From contig NZ_CP108549.1 in the NCBI RefSeq assembly GCF_036010325.1, forward strand, positions 4,030,001 through 4,094,000: 64,000 bases of DNA, written 5' to 3'. A model generated the notes under the pieces. The model was not told the DNA's origin. It was given only the letters and a program-made list of their open reading frames with translations, and did not search any database. Position numbers and translations under genes: made by a program. This document shows positions 52,175 to 62,467 of the stretch, piece by piece (position 1 is the stretch's first letter; every line of letters starts with the position of its first letter). This DNA is from Streptomyces sp. NBC_01210 (GTDB lineage: Bacteria; Actinomycetota; Actinomycetes; Streptomycetales; Streptomycetaceae).

Positions 52175-54766
52175 CTAGTCCCCCAGTACGGGCAGCAGTT
52201 CGGGCAGGTGCCCGTCGGACGCGGTGGCCGCCTGCTGTCGCTCCTGCGGCACCTCGCCGTACAGCGTCGTACGCGGCTTCGCCGGGCGGCCCGCCTCCTC
52301 CGCGATGGCGATCAGGTCTTTGATGGAGCGGTACGAGCCGTAACTCGAGCCCGCCATCCGGGAGATGGTCTCCTCCATCAGCGTGCCGCCGAGGTCGTTC
52401 GCGCCGGAGCGGAGCATCTCGGCCGCGCCCTCCTGCCCCAGCTTCACCCAGCTGGTCTGGATGTTGGTGATGTGCGGGTGCAACAGCAGCCGGGCCATCG
52501 CCGTCACAGCGCGGTTGTCCCGGCTCGTCGGCCCCGGCCGGGCGATGCCCGCGAGATAGACGGGCGCATTGGTGTGGATGAAGGGCAGCGTCACGAACTC
52601 CGTGAAGCCACCGGTCTCCTGCTGGATCTGCGCGAGCGTACGGAGATGGCCGAGCCAGTGCCGGGGCTGGTCCACATGTCCGTACATCATGGTCGAGCTG
52701 GACCGGATACCCAGCTGGTGTGCGGTCTTGACGACCTCGATCCAGGTGGCCGTGGGCAGCTTGCCCTTGGTGAGGATCCAGCGGACCTCGTCGTCCAGGA
52801 TCTCCGCGGCCGTCCCCGGGATCGAGTCCAGGCCGGCCTCCTTGGCCGCGGTGAGCCACTCGCGGATGGAAAGACCGGTCCTGGTGGCGCCGTTGACGAC
52901 CTCCATCGGCGAGAAGGCGTGCACATGCATGCCGGGGACGCGCTCCTTCACGGCGCGCGCGATGTCGAAGTACGCCGTACCGGGCAGGTCGGGGTGGATG
53001 CCGCCCTGCATGCACACCTCGACCGCGCCGACCTCCCACGCCTGCTCCGCGCGGTCGGCGACCTGGTCGAGGGAGAGGGTGTACGCGTCCGCGTCCGTAC
53101 GCCGCTGGGCGAAGGCGCAGAAACGGCAGCCCGTGTAGCAGACATTGGTGAAGTTGATGTTGCGCGTGACGATGTAGGTGACGTCGTCGCCGACCACGTC
53201 ACGGCGCAGCTCGTCCGCGATCCGGGTGAGCGCGTCCAGTGCCGGCCCGTCCGCGTGCAGCAGCGCGAGCGCCTCGTCGTCGGTGAGCTCGGTCGGGTCG
53301 TCGGCGGCTGTCGCGAGCGCGGCGCGTACATCCGTATCAATACGGGACGGCACCATGCCGGGCACGGCTGCCTCCCGAAGCGCCTCCCAGTCCCCGTACA
53401 CCTCGTCGAAGTCGTCGCGCCGGTCGGAGGTCCGGCCTTCCGTATCGATCGTGCGGTGCAGATCGGTCCGCCCGGTGGAGGTGAACCCTTCGTCGGGCTC
53501 CTGCCACGGGTGCCCCTCGACACGGGCGTCCTGGTTCGCCAGCCCGGTCTCCGGATCGGCGAGCGCGCGGACATGCGGCAGCAGCCGCGGGTCCAGCCAG
53601 GGCTCACCGCGCTGAACGAACTCCGGGTACACGCAGAGGCGCTCTTCGAGCCGGAAGCCCGCCGCCGCCGACCGCTCGGCCAGCTCGTCGATCTGCGGCC
53701 AGGGCCGCTCGGGGTTCACATGGTCGGGGGTCAGCGGCGATACCCCGCCCCAGTCGTCGATGCCGGCGCCGATGAGGCGTGCGTACTCGCCCGCCACCAG
53801 GTTCGGCGGCGCCTGGAGGCAGGCGGAGGGCCCCATGATGTGCCGGGCGACGGCGACGGTGGCGACCAGCTCGTCCAGCTCGGCGTCCGGCATGCCGCGC
53901 ATCGCCGTGTCCGGCTTGGCGCGGAAGTTCTGCATGATCAGTTCCTGGATGCCGTGGTACGCACGGGCGACGCGCCGCAGCGCGAACAGCGAGTCGGCGC
54001 GCTCCTCGTACGTTTCGCCGATCCCGATCAGCAGCCCGCTGGTGAAGGGCACGGAGCTGCGCCCGGCATCCTCCAGCACCCGCAGCCGGACGGCGGGCTC
54101 CTTGTCCGGCGACCCGTAGTGCGGTCCGCCCGGCTCGCTCCACAGCCGGGTCGCCGTGGTCTCCAGCATCATGCCCATGGAGGGCGCGACCGGCTTGAGC
54201 CGCTGGAAGTCCGTCCACGACATGACGCCGGGGTTGAGATGCGGCAGCAGCCCGGTCTCCTCCAGGATGCGGATCGCCATGGCCCGTACGTACGCGATCG
54301 TGTCGTCGTAGCCGTGCGCGTCGAGCCACTCCCGGGCCTCGGGCCAGCGGTCCTCGGGCTTGTCCCCGAGCGTGATCAGCGCTTCCTTGCAGCCCAGTTC
54401 GGCCCCGCGCCGGGCGATGTCGAGGACCTCGTCCGGCGACATGAACATCCCGTGGCCCGCGCGGCGCAGCTTGCCGGGGACGGTGACGAAGGTGCAGTAG
54501 TGGCACTTGTCGCGGCACAGCCGGGTGAGCGGGATGAACACGCTCTTCGAGTACGTGATGACACCGGCGCGGCCCGCGGCCTCGAGCCCGGCGTCCCGCA
54601 CCCGCGCGGCGGACGCGGTGAGGTCTTCGAGATCGTCTCCCCGCGCCTGCAGCAGCACGGCGGCCTCGGTGACGTCCAGCGCTACCCCGTCCCTGGCTCG
54701 CTTGAGGGCGCGGCGCATGGCGTTCTCGGTGGGGCGTACGGGGCGCACGGGCTGGTGATCCGTCAT
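52175..54766 (-). CDS. fbiC: FO synthase, bifunctional radical SAM CofG/CofH (863 aa)
   Basis: The enzyme makes 7,8-didemethyl-8-hydroxy-5-deazariboflavin (FO), the chromophore of coenzyme F420, from tyrosine and a pyrimidine. The CofG half has its radical SAM cluster at residues 84-91 ([11 protein letters not shown]), and the CofH half near 541-548 ([10 protein letters not shown]). Conserved family segments include [35 protein letters not shown] and [20 protein letters not shown]. The length is normal for the fused actinobacterial enzyme. ATG at 54766 gives the usual start ([20 protein letters not shown]), although no strong binding site is present. F420 serves many Streptomyces reductases. 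Confidence 0.95.
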   Translation of the reverse strand: MTDHQPVRPVRPTENAMRRALKRARDGVALDVTEAAVLLQARGDDLEDLTASAARVRDAGLEAAGRAGVITYSKSVFIPLTRLCRDKCHYCTFVTVPGKLRRAGHGMFMSPDEVLDIARRGAELGCKEALITLGDKPEDRWPEAREWLDAHGYDDTIAYVRAMAIRILEETGLLPHLNPGVMSWTDFQRLKPVAPSMGMMLETTATRLWSEPGGPHYGSPDKEPAVRLRVLEDAGRSSVPFTSGLLIGIGETYEERADSLFALRRVARAYHGIQELIMQNFRAKPDTAMRGMPDAELDELVATVAVARHIMGPSACLQAPPNLVAGEYARLIGAGIDDWGGVSPLTPDHVNPERPWPQIDELAERSAAAGFRLEERLCVYPEFVQRGEPWLDPRLLPHVRALADPETGLANQDARVEGHPWQEPDEGFTSTGRTDLHRTIDTEGRTSDRRDDFDEVYGDWEALREAAVPGMVPSRIDTDVRAALATAADDPTELTDDEALALLHADGPALDALTRIADELRRDVVGDDVTYIVTRNINFTNVCYTGCRFCAFAQRRTDADAYTLSLDQVADRAEQAWEVGAVEVCMQGGIHPDLPGTAYFDIARAVKERVPGMHVHAFSPMEVVNGATRTGLSIREWLTAAKEAGLDSIPGTAAEILDDEVRWILTKGKLPTATWIEVVKTAHQLGIRSSSTMMYGHVDQPRHWLGHLRTLAQIQQETGGFTEFVTLPFIHTNAPVYLAGIARPGPTSRDNRAVTAMARLLLHPHITNIQTSWVKLGQEGAAEMLRSGANDLGGTLMEETISRMAGSSYGSYRSIKDLIAIAEEAGRPAKPRTTLYGEVPQERQQAATASDGHLPELLPVLGD

Positions 54767-54905
54767 GGACCGAGCATACGAGCGCGGGAGGAGGGGAAGT
54801 AGCTGACCTCGGGCGGAGGGGCACGGCCGAGGGGTGATGACCTGAGTGACCTGAGTACCTACGCCTAAGCATGCTGGGCACGACCACGCATGTCCGGGCC
54901 GTGCG

Positions 54906-55622
54906 ATGGACCGTAGCTTCAGTCTCATGATCGACGACCTTGAGATGTCCGACTCCCCCGCGAGGGCGGTGGTCCGCAGGGCTCTCGACGTGGCGTGGTG
55001 GGCGTTCATCGTGCTCATTTCCGCGCCGCTGCTGCTTGTGCTCGGCCTGGTCATCACGTACCAGGTGGAGCGCGCCACACCGGAGGACTATCCCCGCGTC
55101 GCCCCCGAGGAGATGATGCGCCGCGCCACCAGCCGCTCCCAGGACGCGTACGAGGTGCTGGGCTTCGACCGCGTTGTGCCGCCGGGCGTGGTGGAGATCG
55201 GGGTGGGCACGGAGAACTATCTCTCGACCGACTCCTGCCACCCGGGCGGGCTCGAGGGCATGGCCGATGATCCCGTGGCCGGTGCGTACGGGCTGCACCA
55301 CGGCTGGGCCCTGGACAAGGTCTCCGAGAAGGAGGCCCTGCCCGCGTTGCGGAGGTTGCACGACCATTTGAAGGACACGGGCTGGCACATCAGCGAGTAC
55401 GGGGAGTTCCAGACCGGCGACGAGTGGAACCTACGGGCGGAGCGGGACGGCCGGGCGGGAGACGGCGGGAACGAGACGCTGTCCTTCACCTGGCGTGCGG
55501 AGAACCAGCGGTTCTCCGGGGGCAGCGGGATGCCCTGTGCGTACGACCCCAAGGAGGCGTACGGCGATTCGCTGACCGGCGTCCATCCTCCGGAGCTCCG
55601 TCCGGGCGGGGGCCAGGACTGA
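54906..55622 (+). CDS. Single-pass membrane protein (238 aa)
   Basis: One membrane helix near residues 31-53 ([20 protein letters not shown]) is followed by an extracellular domain of about 180 residues with two Cys ([20 protein letters not shown]) and charged, aromatic sequence ([20 protein letters not shown]). The start may instead be ATG 54927 or 54945; none has a strong binding site. It diverges from fbiC. Function unknown. Confidence 0.65.
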   Translation: MDRSFSLMIDDLEMSDSPARAVVRRALDVAWWAFIVLISAPLLLVLGLVITYQVERATPEDYPRVAPEEMMRRATSRSQDAYEVLGFDRVVPPGVVEIGVGTENYLSTDSCHPGGLEGMADDPVAGAYGLHHGWALDKVSEKEALPALRRLHDHLKDTGWHISEYGEFQTGDEWNLRAERDGRAGDGGNETLSFTWRAENQRFSGGSGMPCAYDPKEAYGDSLTGVHPPELRPGGGQD

Positions 55623-55740
55623 TGTCACAGGCGTCACCGAGGTCACAAGATGACGCGTCAGCAAGTGTTGGCGATTTCCCGCGATTTGATCGTTTTGATT
55701 CCATTGCATTCGAAAACTGGTTCGTGGCAACATGCCGTGC

Positions 55741-56223
55741 ATGACCAGCAACGGGGACGGCATATCGGAGCCCGAACAGCCCTTGCGGCTGACGGATTTG
55801 GCCGATTCGGTACCAGATTCAACTGCCGTAGGGACTGCGCCAACGGTTCCCGCCGAGGATCAACTTACTCGGGCTCGCAGGGAATTTGCAGTATTGCTCG
55901 GGGAATTCCGGCGTACTGCGGTACTGGTGCCGTTCGATGCGTACGGGAGCCTGTGGACCGCGGACCAGGGCGGGGTTCGCTGGATCTGCGCGTTCTCGGA
56001 CGAAGAGGCGCTGGCACGGTTTGCACGTGCGCAGGGGAACGCCGAACGGGAGTGGACGTACCAGACGATCCTGGGCGCGCGGCTGCTGGATGTGATGGTG
56101 CCGATGCTGCCGGGGCCGGCAGGCGTGGCACTCGACGCAGGCAGTGACGAAGGCATGCTGTTCCCGCCCGTCCAGGGCATCGTGCCCGACGCCGCGGCGG
56201 TAGGCCTCGGGGCGATGGAATGA
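55741..56223 (+). CDS. SseB-like domain protein (160 aa), first gene of RHS operon B
   Basis: ATG at 55741 (MTSNGDGIS). The core resembles the SseB N-terminal domain (EFRRTAVLVPFDAYGSLWTA, WICAFSDEEALARFARAQGN, MLPGPAGVALDAGSDEGMLF). It is the counterpart of the gene at 8978-9328 in RHS operon A and lies in the same position before an ESX-like gene, whose ATG overlaps its stop (ATGA). It presumably helps export or control of the toxin; the exact role is unknown. Confidence 0.75.
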   Translation: MTSNGDGISEPEQPLRLTDLADSVPDSTAVGTAPTVPAEDQLTRARREFAVLLGEFRRTAVLVPFDAYGSLWTADQGGVRWICAFSDEEALARFARAQGNAEREWTYQTILGARLLDVMVPMLPGPAGVALDAGSDEGMLFPPVQGIVPDAAAVGLGAME

Positions 56224-56867
56224 CTGGCAGCGATCCTGATCTCGCGGCACCGGCAGCGGCGCTGGCCGAGATCGCGAACGGCATCAATCTGGCGCATGCC
56301 GAGTTGAAGGACCTCGGGATGATCGGCGAGGCATCGACCGGGCGAGGTTTCTCGGATGTTGCTTTGTCGGGGCTGGAGTTGGGGCACGGCGAACTGGCCG
56401 CGGAGTTCCAGACGTTCTGTGATCGCTGGGAGTGGGGCGTACGCGCGCTGACCTTGCGCGGGAATGGCTTTGCGCTGGGGGTGGGTCTGTCGGCCGGCTC
56501 GTACGCCGAGCAGGAGCAGTACATCAAGGACTCGATCAAGATCGGCGTGAACTCGGTGAACGGGAACCCGCACTTGAGCGAGGACGACGTCAAGGGCATG
56601 AGCTGGGACAAGATCAGCACCCAGTCCGCGTACGACGGCGCGACCTGGAGCGCCGAGTCCTTCTCGGAGGCCCAGAAAGAGGTCAACAAGACCTGGAAGA
56701 ACACCGGGTACGACGTGATGGACGCGGGGCTGGACTCCGCGGAGCGCTCCGGTCTGATCGACCCGGAGTTGCGTGATAAGACGGACAAGCAGATGCGCGA
56801 GGTGTTCGATCCGTCGGAGGAGACGATCGCGCAGGCTGAGCAGCCGCGGTGGGGGGAGCACGGCTGA
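56220..56867 (+). CDS. ESX-associated helical protein (215 aa)
   Basis: The ATG overlaps the SseB-like stop. The protein is helical (APAAALAEIANGINLAHAEL, GELAAEFQTFCDRWEWGVRA) with a W-x-W-G turn, and continues as charged helices (ERSGLIDPELRDKTDKQMRE). It is the equivalent of the gene at 8437-8991 and a likely partner of the RHS toxin's WxG-containing N-terminus. Its stop overlaps the toxin start (TGATG), so all are translated together. Confidence 0.75.
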   Translation: MTGSDPDLAAPAAALAEIANGINLAHAELKDLGMIGEASTGRGFSDVALSGLELGHGELAAEFQTFCDRWEWGVRALTLRGNGFALGVGLSAGSYAEQEQYIKDSIKIGVNSVNGNPHLSEDDVKGMSWDKISTQSAYDGATWSAESFSEAQKEVNKTWKNTGYDVMDAGLDSAERSGLIDPELRDKTDKQMREVFDPSEETIAQAEQPRWGEHG

Positions 56868-59800
56868 TGCCGGACTGGGGAAAGCTGGTCGACGAGGGCA
56901 TCGACGCCGTAGGCGACGGGATCGACAAGGCCAAGGAGAAGGCCGGCGAAGGCGTCGACTGGGCGACGGACAAGGTCGGTGACGGACTTGACCACATGGG
57001 CCAGCACACGATGGCCGACGTGGTCGAGGACTGGGGCGATCGCACCGCCTCATCCCTGGGCGCAGAAGTCGGTGAGCAGCAGCTCGGCGAGACCGAGGAA
57101 GCGAACGAGCTGATCCACGGCAACCCCGGGAAGATCGCCGAGTCGGTGAAGAACCTGCGGGACTTCCAGAAGGCGTTCGACCTGGTCGGCGGCGGGATGA
57201 AGAAGCTCGACTCCAGTCACTGGAAGGGCGAGGCGGCCGACACCTTCCGGGAGAAGTTCTCCACCCTGCCCACCGACTGGCTGCACGCGGCGGACGCCTT
57301 CGAGGACGCCGCCAAGGCACTGGAGACGTATTCCAAGTCGATCACCAGCGCGCAGGACAAGGCCAGGGAAGCGATCGCCCTGTACAAGGAGGGCGACGAG
57401 TCCTCGAAGAAGGCAACCGAGGAGTACAACAAGAAAGTCAACGCCTACAACGCCGCCCGTAATGGCGACCACCCGCTGCCCGACCCCGGTGAACTCTCCG
57501 ATCCGGGCGAAGCCAAGCGGGAGCGGGCGCGAGAGATCCTCACAGAAGCCCGCCACCACCGCAACGAAGCAGCCGAGACGGCGAAGACGGCTGTGACGGC
57601 AGCGATGGCGCACGCTCCGAAGGAACCCACCGGCCGCGAGAAGCTCAATCTCGAGCTCATGGACTACAGCCTGGGCCAGAGCTTCGAGCTGACGCACTTC
57701 GCCGGCGGCGTCGCCAAGGGCACTGCGGGCCTGCTCAACTTCGTCCGGTCGGTGGACCCGATGGACCCGTACAACCTGACGCACCCGGCCGAGTACTACA
57801 AGGGCCTCAACATGACGCTCGCCGGGCTGGCTTCCACCGCCGTCAACCCGGACCGTGCGCTGAAGAACGCGTGGGATGCGGCGAAGGGCGACCCGTCCGA
57901 GTTCTTTGGCCGGTTCGTCCCCGAGCTCATCGGCACCAAGGGCGCGGGCAGCCTCAAGGGGCTGCTGCGAACCGGCGCGAAGGACTTTGCTGAGCACCCG
58001 CGCGGGAAGGGCCGCGACGGCCACGAGAAGGACCCCAACGACACCAGCCGCGAGGAAGGGGAGAAGAAGTGCAAGAAGGACCCGGTCGATGTCGCGACAG
58101 GTCGGATGATCCTCCCGCAGACGGACATCGCCCTGCCCGGCTCACTCCCGCTTGTCTTCCGGCGCACCTTTGAGTCCTCGTACCGCGCGGGCGGCTGGCT
58201 CGGCCCGACCTGGGCGAGCACGCTTGACCAGCGCCTGGAGATCGACTCCGAGGGCGTGGTGTTCGTCTGCGAGGACGGGAGCCTGTTGGCGTATCCGCAT
58301 CCAGCACCCGGCGTCCCGGTTATGCCCACGCACGGCCGGCGCTGGCCCCTGGACCGCGACGCCGATGGGGACTACACGGTCACGAACCCCGACACTGGTC
58401 AGCTCTGGCACTTCGCGGCCAATACGGACGAGCTGGCGCTGCTGGTCCAGATCGACGATCGCAACGGCCGCTGGATCGCCTTCGAGTACGACGAGATCGG
58501 CACGCCGACCGCGATCGCGCACCACGGTGGCTACCACCTGAAGCTCACTACCGATGAGGGCCGCATCACCGCCCTCCACCTGGCTTCGGCGGCTCCCGAC
58601 GGCACCGACCAGGAGATCCTGCGCTACGGCTACGCCGACGGCCACCTCACCGAGATCACCAACTCCTCGGGCCGCCCAATGCGCTTCGGCTACGACGAGC
58701 ACGGCCGCATCACGTCCTGGACCGACACGAACGGCAGCCACTTCGACTACGTCTACGACGACCGCGACCGATGCGTCTTCCAGTCCGGGGCAAACGGGCA
58801 CCTCGAATCCCGCTTCACCTGGGACGACACCGACCCGGACAGCGGCCTTCGCATCACGTCGGTGACTGACGGGCTCGGCCACACTGAGCGATTCCTCGTC
58901 AATGACCGGGTCCAGGTCGTCGCCGAGATCGACGCGAACGGCGCCGTCACGCGGTTCGAGCGCGACCGCTACAACCGGCTGCTGTCGGTGACGGATCCAC
59001 TCGGTCACGTGAGCCGTTCGACCTATGACGAGTCGGGCCGCCCGACTACGGTTGTGCGTCCCGACGGGCGGGAGGTGTATGCGGATTACGACGAGTTGGG
59101 ACTTCCGGTGCGCGTTACCGGCGCGGGCGGGACGGTAACGCGGCAGACGTATGACGAGCGGGGCAACCGCACGTCGGTGACGGACGCGTCGGGGGCAACA
59201 ACGCGGTTCTCGTACGACGAAGCGGGACACCTCACATCGGTGACGGACCCACTTGGCCACAGCTCTTCCGTGCGTTGCAACAAGGCGGGGCTGCCGGTCG
59301 AGATCAGCGACCCGCTGGGTACGACGACGCAGTACGGACGCGACGCCTTCGGCCGTCCTGTCGCCATCACCGACCCGCTCGGCGCAGTCACGCGCCTTGA
59401 GTGGACCGTTAACGGCAAACTCGCGCGGCGCATCGAGCCGGACGGCAGCGAGCAGTCCTGGGTCTACGACGGCGAAGGCAACTGTCTGTCGCACACCGAT
59501 GCCGTGGGTGGCGTCTCCACCTGCGAGTACGCGGACTTCGACCTGCTGGTGGCCCGTACCGGGCCGGACGGCGTGCGGTACGAGTTCAGCCATGACTCCA
59601 ATCTCCTGCTGACTCAAGTCACGAACCCGCAGGGGCTGACCTGGAGCTACGAATACGACCCGGCCGGACGCCTCATATCCGAGACCGACTTCGATGACCG
59701 CAGACTCGCGTACAGGTACGACCCGGCCGGCCGATTGGTCAGCCGGACCAACGGGGCAGGCCAGACGACCAGGTTTGAGTACAACCCTCTGGACCAGCCC

Positions 59801-61594
59801 CTCCGCAAGGAGGCCGAAGGTGCGGTCACCACCTTCGAGTACGACATCTTCGATGAACTGGCGATAGCGACGAACTCGGACGCAACGCTGCTCCAGTTGC
59901 GTGACCGGTTCGGACGCCTCAAGTCCGAGACCGTGGACGGTCGCAAGATCACCTTTGAGCACGATGCCGTTGGCCGCCGGACAGGCAGGACGACGCCGAG
60001 CGGGGTTGTCAGTACGTGGACGTATGACGCAGCAGGACGACGCACCGAACTCACGACGTCGAGCCGCACACTCACCTTCGAACTCGACGCCGCGGGCAGG
60101 GAGCTGGCCCGCCACATAGGCGCGACGCTCACGGTCCGGCATGCCTTTGACGCGATGGGCCGCCTCACCGACCAACATGTCATCGGTCAGGGACGCGATC
60201 TTCAGCGTCGCGGCTACACATACCGAGCGGACGGTAATCTCGTCGCCATCGACGACCAGCTCTCGGGTGCCAGGAGCTTCGACCTGGACGCGGCAGGCCG
60301 GGTCACGACGGTCCACGCGACGAACTGGACGGAACGGTACGCGTACGACACGGCCGGCAACCAGACCGAGGCGTCGTGGCCTGCTCCGCACCCTGGCCAG
60401 GAGGCCACGGGGACGCGCGCCTACACGGGCACACACATCAACCGAGCCGGAAACGTGCGCTACGAGCATGATGCGCAGGGCCGGATCGTGCTCCGCCAGA
60501 AGACTCGTCTCTCGCGCAAGCCGGACACTTGGCGGTACGAGTGGGACGCAGAAGACCGGCTGACGGCCGTGACCACGCCGGATGGTGCGGTGTGGCGCTA
60601 CTTGTACGACGCGCTGGGCCGCCGCATCGCCAAGCGTCGCCTTGGCGATGATGGCCAGACGATCCTGGAGCAGGTGGTCTTCACCTGGGACGGCGTAACC
60701 CTCTGCGAGCAGACCACCGAGAGCGAGACACTGCCGAATCCGGTCACGCTCACCTGGGACCACGACGGTCTGCGTCCGCTTGCCCAGACGGAACGCATCC
60801 TCGGGGCGGACGCCCCGCAGCAGGCCATCGACGAGCGTTTCTTCTCGATCATCACCGACCTGGTCGGAACCCCGAGCGAACTCATCGACGAGTCGGGCGC
60901 GCTTGCTTGGCACACGCGCAGCACACTGTGGGGTACGACAACGTGGGCAACCACGAGCACGGCATACACCCCGCTCCGCTTCCCGGGCCAGTACTTTGAT
61001 CCGGAAACAGGCCTGCACTACAACTACTTCCGTCACTACGACCCGGAAACTGCCCGCTACCTCACTTCGGACCCACTCGGCCTCGGACCGGCTTCCAACC
61101 CTTCGGCATACGTCCACAATCCCCACACGTGGGCCGACCCACTAGGGCTGGCACCGGACGACTGCCCTCCCAAAGGCGAGAAAACCAACCCCTTCAAACA
61201 TCGGCAGGATGCAGAACGCGCCGCATTCGAAGCCGCTGGGGTCCCCTATGGCACCAAGCCTGATGCCGAATGGGCCGTCACCGGAGATGTCCGCAAGGCC
61301 CACATGCCGGGCTATTTCTATTCGGATCAACAAGCCCATTGGGGCCGGTTCCGGCAATTTGAAACCGAACACGGATCCCGAGTAGTGGTGGAGCACACTT
61401 TCGATAAAGCGGGCCCACACTTCCACGCCGGAATGCCGAAACAAGGCTCCAACCGCACTGAGGTAAACTTTGGGTGGGACAATTCACCCGGTGAACATTT
61501 TCGATATACGGACACTTGGGAACGGTACGGGAAAATAAATAAGCCCGGCGGGGACCATCACTTTTTCTACGAGGAAGGATGGGGATCTCGATGA
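56867..61594 (+). CDS. RHS/YD-repeat polymorphic toxin B (1575 aa)
   Basis: Start set by the TGATG overlap. Residues about 60-200 are WXG100-like (LRDFQKAFDLVGGG, SHWKGEAADTFREKFSTLPT). The DUF6531-like entry (DPVDVATGRMILPQTDIALP) near residue 405 opens a long YD-repeat shell, which closes at about 1406 with RFPGQYFDPETGLHYNYFRH and LTSDPLGL. The tip, about 1427-1575, is unlike that of toxin A: it has KHRQDAERAAFEAAGVPYGT, GPHFHAGMPK and a terminal DHHFFYEEG. This His-rich end resembles the polymorphic toxin type 47 family, probably a ribonuclease, an inference from memory. The tip is clearly A+T-richer than the shell. The immunity gene overlaps the stop codon. Confidence 0.9.
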   Translation: MPDWGKLVDEGIDAVGDGIDKAKEKAGEGVDWATDKVGDGLDHMGQHTMADVVEDWGDRTASSLGAEVGEQQLGETEEANELIHGNPGKIAESVKNLRDFQKAFDLVGGGMKKLDSSHWKGEAADTFREKFSTLPTDWLHAADAFEDAAKALETYSKSITSAQDKAREAIALYKEGDESSKKATEEYNKKVNAYNAARNGDHPLPDPGELSDPGEAKRERAREILTEARHHRNEAAETAKTAVTAAMAHAPKEPTGREKLNLELMDYSLGQSFELTHFAGGVAKGTAGLLNFVRSVDPMDPYNLTHPAEYYKGLNMTLAGLASTAVNPDRALKNAWDAAKGDPSEFFGRFVPELIGTKGAGSLKGLLRTGAKDFAEHPRGKGRDGHEKDPNDTSREEGEKKCKKDPVDVATGRMILPQTDIALPGSLPLVFRRTFESSYRAGGWLGPTWASTLDQRLEIDSEGVVFVCEDGSLLAYPHPAPGVPVMPTHGRRWPLDRDADGDYTVTNPDTGQLWHFAANTDELALLVQIDDRNGRWIAFEYDEIGTPTAIAHHGGYHLKLTTDEGRITALHLASAAPDGTDQEILRYGYADGHLTEITNSSGRPMRFGYDEHGRITSWTDTNGSHFDYVYDDRDRCVFQSGANGHLESRFTWDDTDPDSGLRITSVTDGLGHTERFLVNDRVQVVAEIDANGAVTRFERDRYNRLLSVTDPLGHVSRSTYDESGRPTTVVRPDGREVYADYDELGLPVRVTGAGGTVTRQTYDERGNRTSVTDASGATTRFSYDEAGHLTSVTDPLGHSSSVRCNKAGLPVEISDPLGTTTQYGRDAFGRPVAITDPLGAVTRLEWTVNGKLARRIEPDGSEQSWVYDGEGNCLSHTDAVGGVSTCEYADFDLLVARTGPDGVRYEFSHDSNLLLTQVTNPQGLTWSYEYDPAGRLISETDFDDRRLAYRYDPAGRLVSRTNGAGQTTRFEYNPLDQPLRKEAEGAVTTFEYDIFDELAIATNSDATLLQLRDRFGRLKSETVDGRKITFEHDAVGRRTGRTTPSGVVSTWTYDAAGRRTELTTSSRTLTFELDAAGRELARHIGATLTVRHAFDAMGRLTDQHVIGQGRDLQRRGYTYRADGNLVAIDDQLSGARSFDLDAAGRVTTVHATNWTERYAYDTAGNQTEASWPAPHPGQEATGTRAYTGTHINRAGNVRYEHDAQGRIVLRQKTRLSRKPDTWRYEWDAEDRLTAVTTPDGAVWRYLYDALGRRIAKRRLGDDGQTILEQVVFTWDGVTLCEQTTESETLPNPVTLTWDHDGLRPLAQTERILGADAPQQAIDERFFSIITDLVGTPSELIDESGALAWHTRSTLWGTTTWATTSTAYTPLRFPGQYFDPETGLHYNYFRHYDPETARYLTSDPLGLGPASNPSAYVHNPHTWADPLGLAPDDCPPKGEKTNPFKHRQDAERAAFEAAGVPYGTKPDAEWAVTGDVRKAHMPGYFYSDQQAHWGRFRQFETEHGSRVVVEHTFDKAGPHFHAGMPKQGSNRTEVNFGWDNSPGEHFRYTDTWERYGKINKPGGDHHFFYEEGWGSR

Positions 61595-62064
61595 ACGATG
61601 AAAATTCTGGAGTGGACCCCGGTATGAGATTCAGCGACAGTGAGCTATTTTCTCACCTGGAAGAGCACGGTCTCGTAGTGATTGAAGGCGATCTGCCGTC
61701 AAGCGCCCCAGCTCCACTAACCGCAGTCCTTGCCGTAACAGGCGGTTACGTTCAGCCGACAGTCGCTGTCTCACACTCGGTACCGAATGTCGCCGCCGAG
61801 GTGGACCGCTGCTGGCAGGAGCAGGTCACAAGAATGGGATTGTACTCTGACGACTGCAGGTTTCTCCTGCGCCCATCAAATCCCGGCAGTGAGGCCAGGG
61901 GATGGATTCATGTGCGAGACAATGTCGCTGACCGACTTCCTTCGCGGATAGCTTCCGCCACAGGACGCCGAGAGTTTATTGCGGTCTCCCTGGACGGAAA
62001 ACGCTTGTGCGCCGTTTCGCTCGAGGACGACGAAGACTGGATCGTGACTCACGAATTCACATAA
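61591..62064 (+). CDS. Immunity protein for RHS toxin B (157 aa)
   Basis: ATG at 61591 overlaps the toxin stop (ATGA). The protein (RFSDSELFSHLEEHGLVVIE, LTAVLAVTGGYVQPTVAVSH, DEDWIVTHEFT) is small, acidic and soluble, as expected for a cytoplasmic inhibitor of the toxin tip. It is unrelated to the immunity protein of operon A. Base composition is lower in G+C than the surrounding genes, matching the toxin tip. No named immunity family is recognised. Confidence 0.75.
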   Translation: MNDENSGVDPGMRFSDSELFSHLEEHGLVVIEGDLPSSAPAPLTAVLAVTGGYVQPTVAVSHSVPNVAAEVDRCWQEQVTRMGLYSDDCRFLLRPSNPGSEARGWIHVRDNVADRLPSRIASATGRREFIAVSLDGKRLCAVSLEDDEDWIVTHEFT

Positions 62065-62098
62065 TATTCGAGGCCGAGTCCATTGCCGCTGGGCGTAT

Positions 62099-62175
62099 AA
62101 GGAGAAGGTCGGCGAAGGTGTCGACTGGGCGACGGACAAGGTGTGACGGTCTTGACCACATGGGCCAGCAACGGA
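62099..62175 (+). pseudogene. Duplicated scrap of the RHS toxin B 5' end
   Basis: About 75 bases are 85-90% identical to 56933-57010 near the start of the toxin gene (KEKVGEGVDWATDKV, then LDHMGQ after a frameshift). It lies directly after the immunity gene, so it is a remnant of a former tandem RHS gene or of a recombination event at the locus. Confidence 0.75.
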
Positions 62176-62239
62176 CTATCTTGGCGCCTTGAATGACTTC
62201 CGAGCACTGGCCGAGGGGTCCACCGCTGGCTAAGCGGGC

Positions 62240-62445
62240 AGGGTTCGGGGTCGGCGTGGGTGACCGCGTTCGCCGCGAGTTCCGCCATGACCTGGGCCGC
62301 GGAGTCAGAGAGGTCACTGCCGTACGGGACTCCCCAGCCGTCGAGTTGATAGTCGGCCAGTTGACGGGCGAGGCATGCGCCGCTGCCGCGTGACCGCGAG
62401 GTGCTGCGTGAACTCGGCCGCAGGGGTGGCGGTTGCGGCCTTCAT
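62240..62445 (-). pseudogene. HATPase_c_2 (anti-sigma-like ATP-binding) protein fragment
   Basis: In one frame from the ATG at 62445: MKAATATPAAEFTQHLAV. After a frameshift a second frame reads CLARQLADYQLDGWGVPYGS then DLSDSAAQVMAELAANAVTH, which is the N-box region (E-L-A-A-N-A-V-T-H) of RsbW-like ATP-binding proteins so common in Streptomyces. The remaining 70-90 residues with the G boxes are missing. Confidence 0.7.
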
Positions 62446-62467
62446 GTCTCTGAGCGTCAGACGACAT

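Noticed and set aside
52137..53039. Extension of the NTPase-TPR 2 frame beyond 52136
   Set aside because: It is the antisense-like continuation inside fbiC; the paralogue alignment sets the start at 52136.
48084..54802. Long plus-strand frames opposite the NTPase-TPR genes and fbiC
   Set aside because: Arg/Gly-rich shadow frames without binding sites or recognisable domains.
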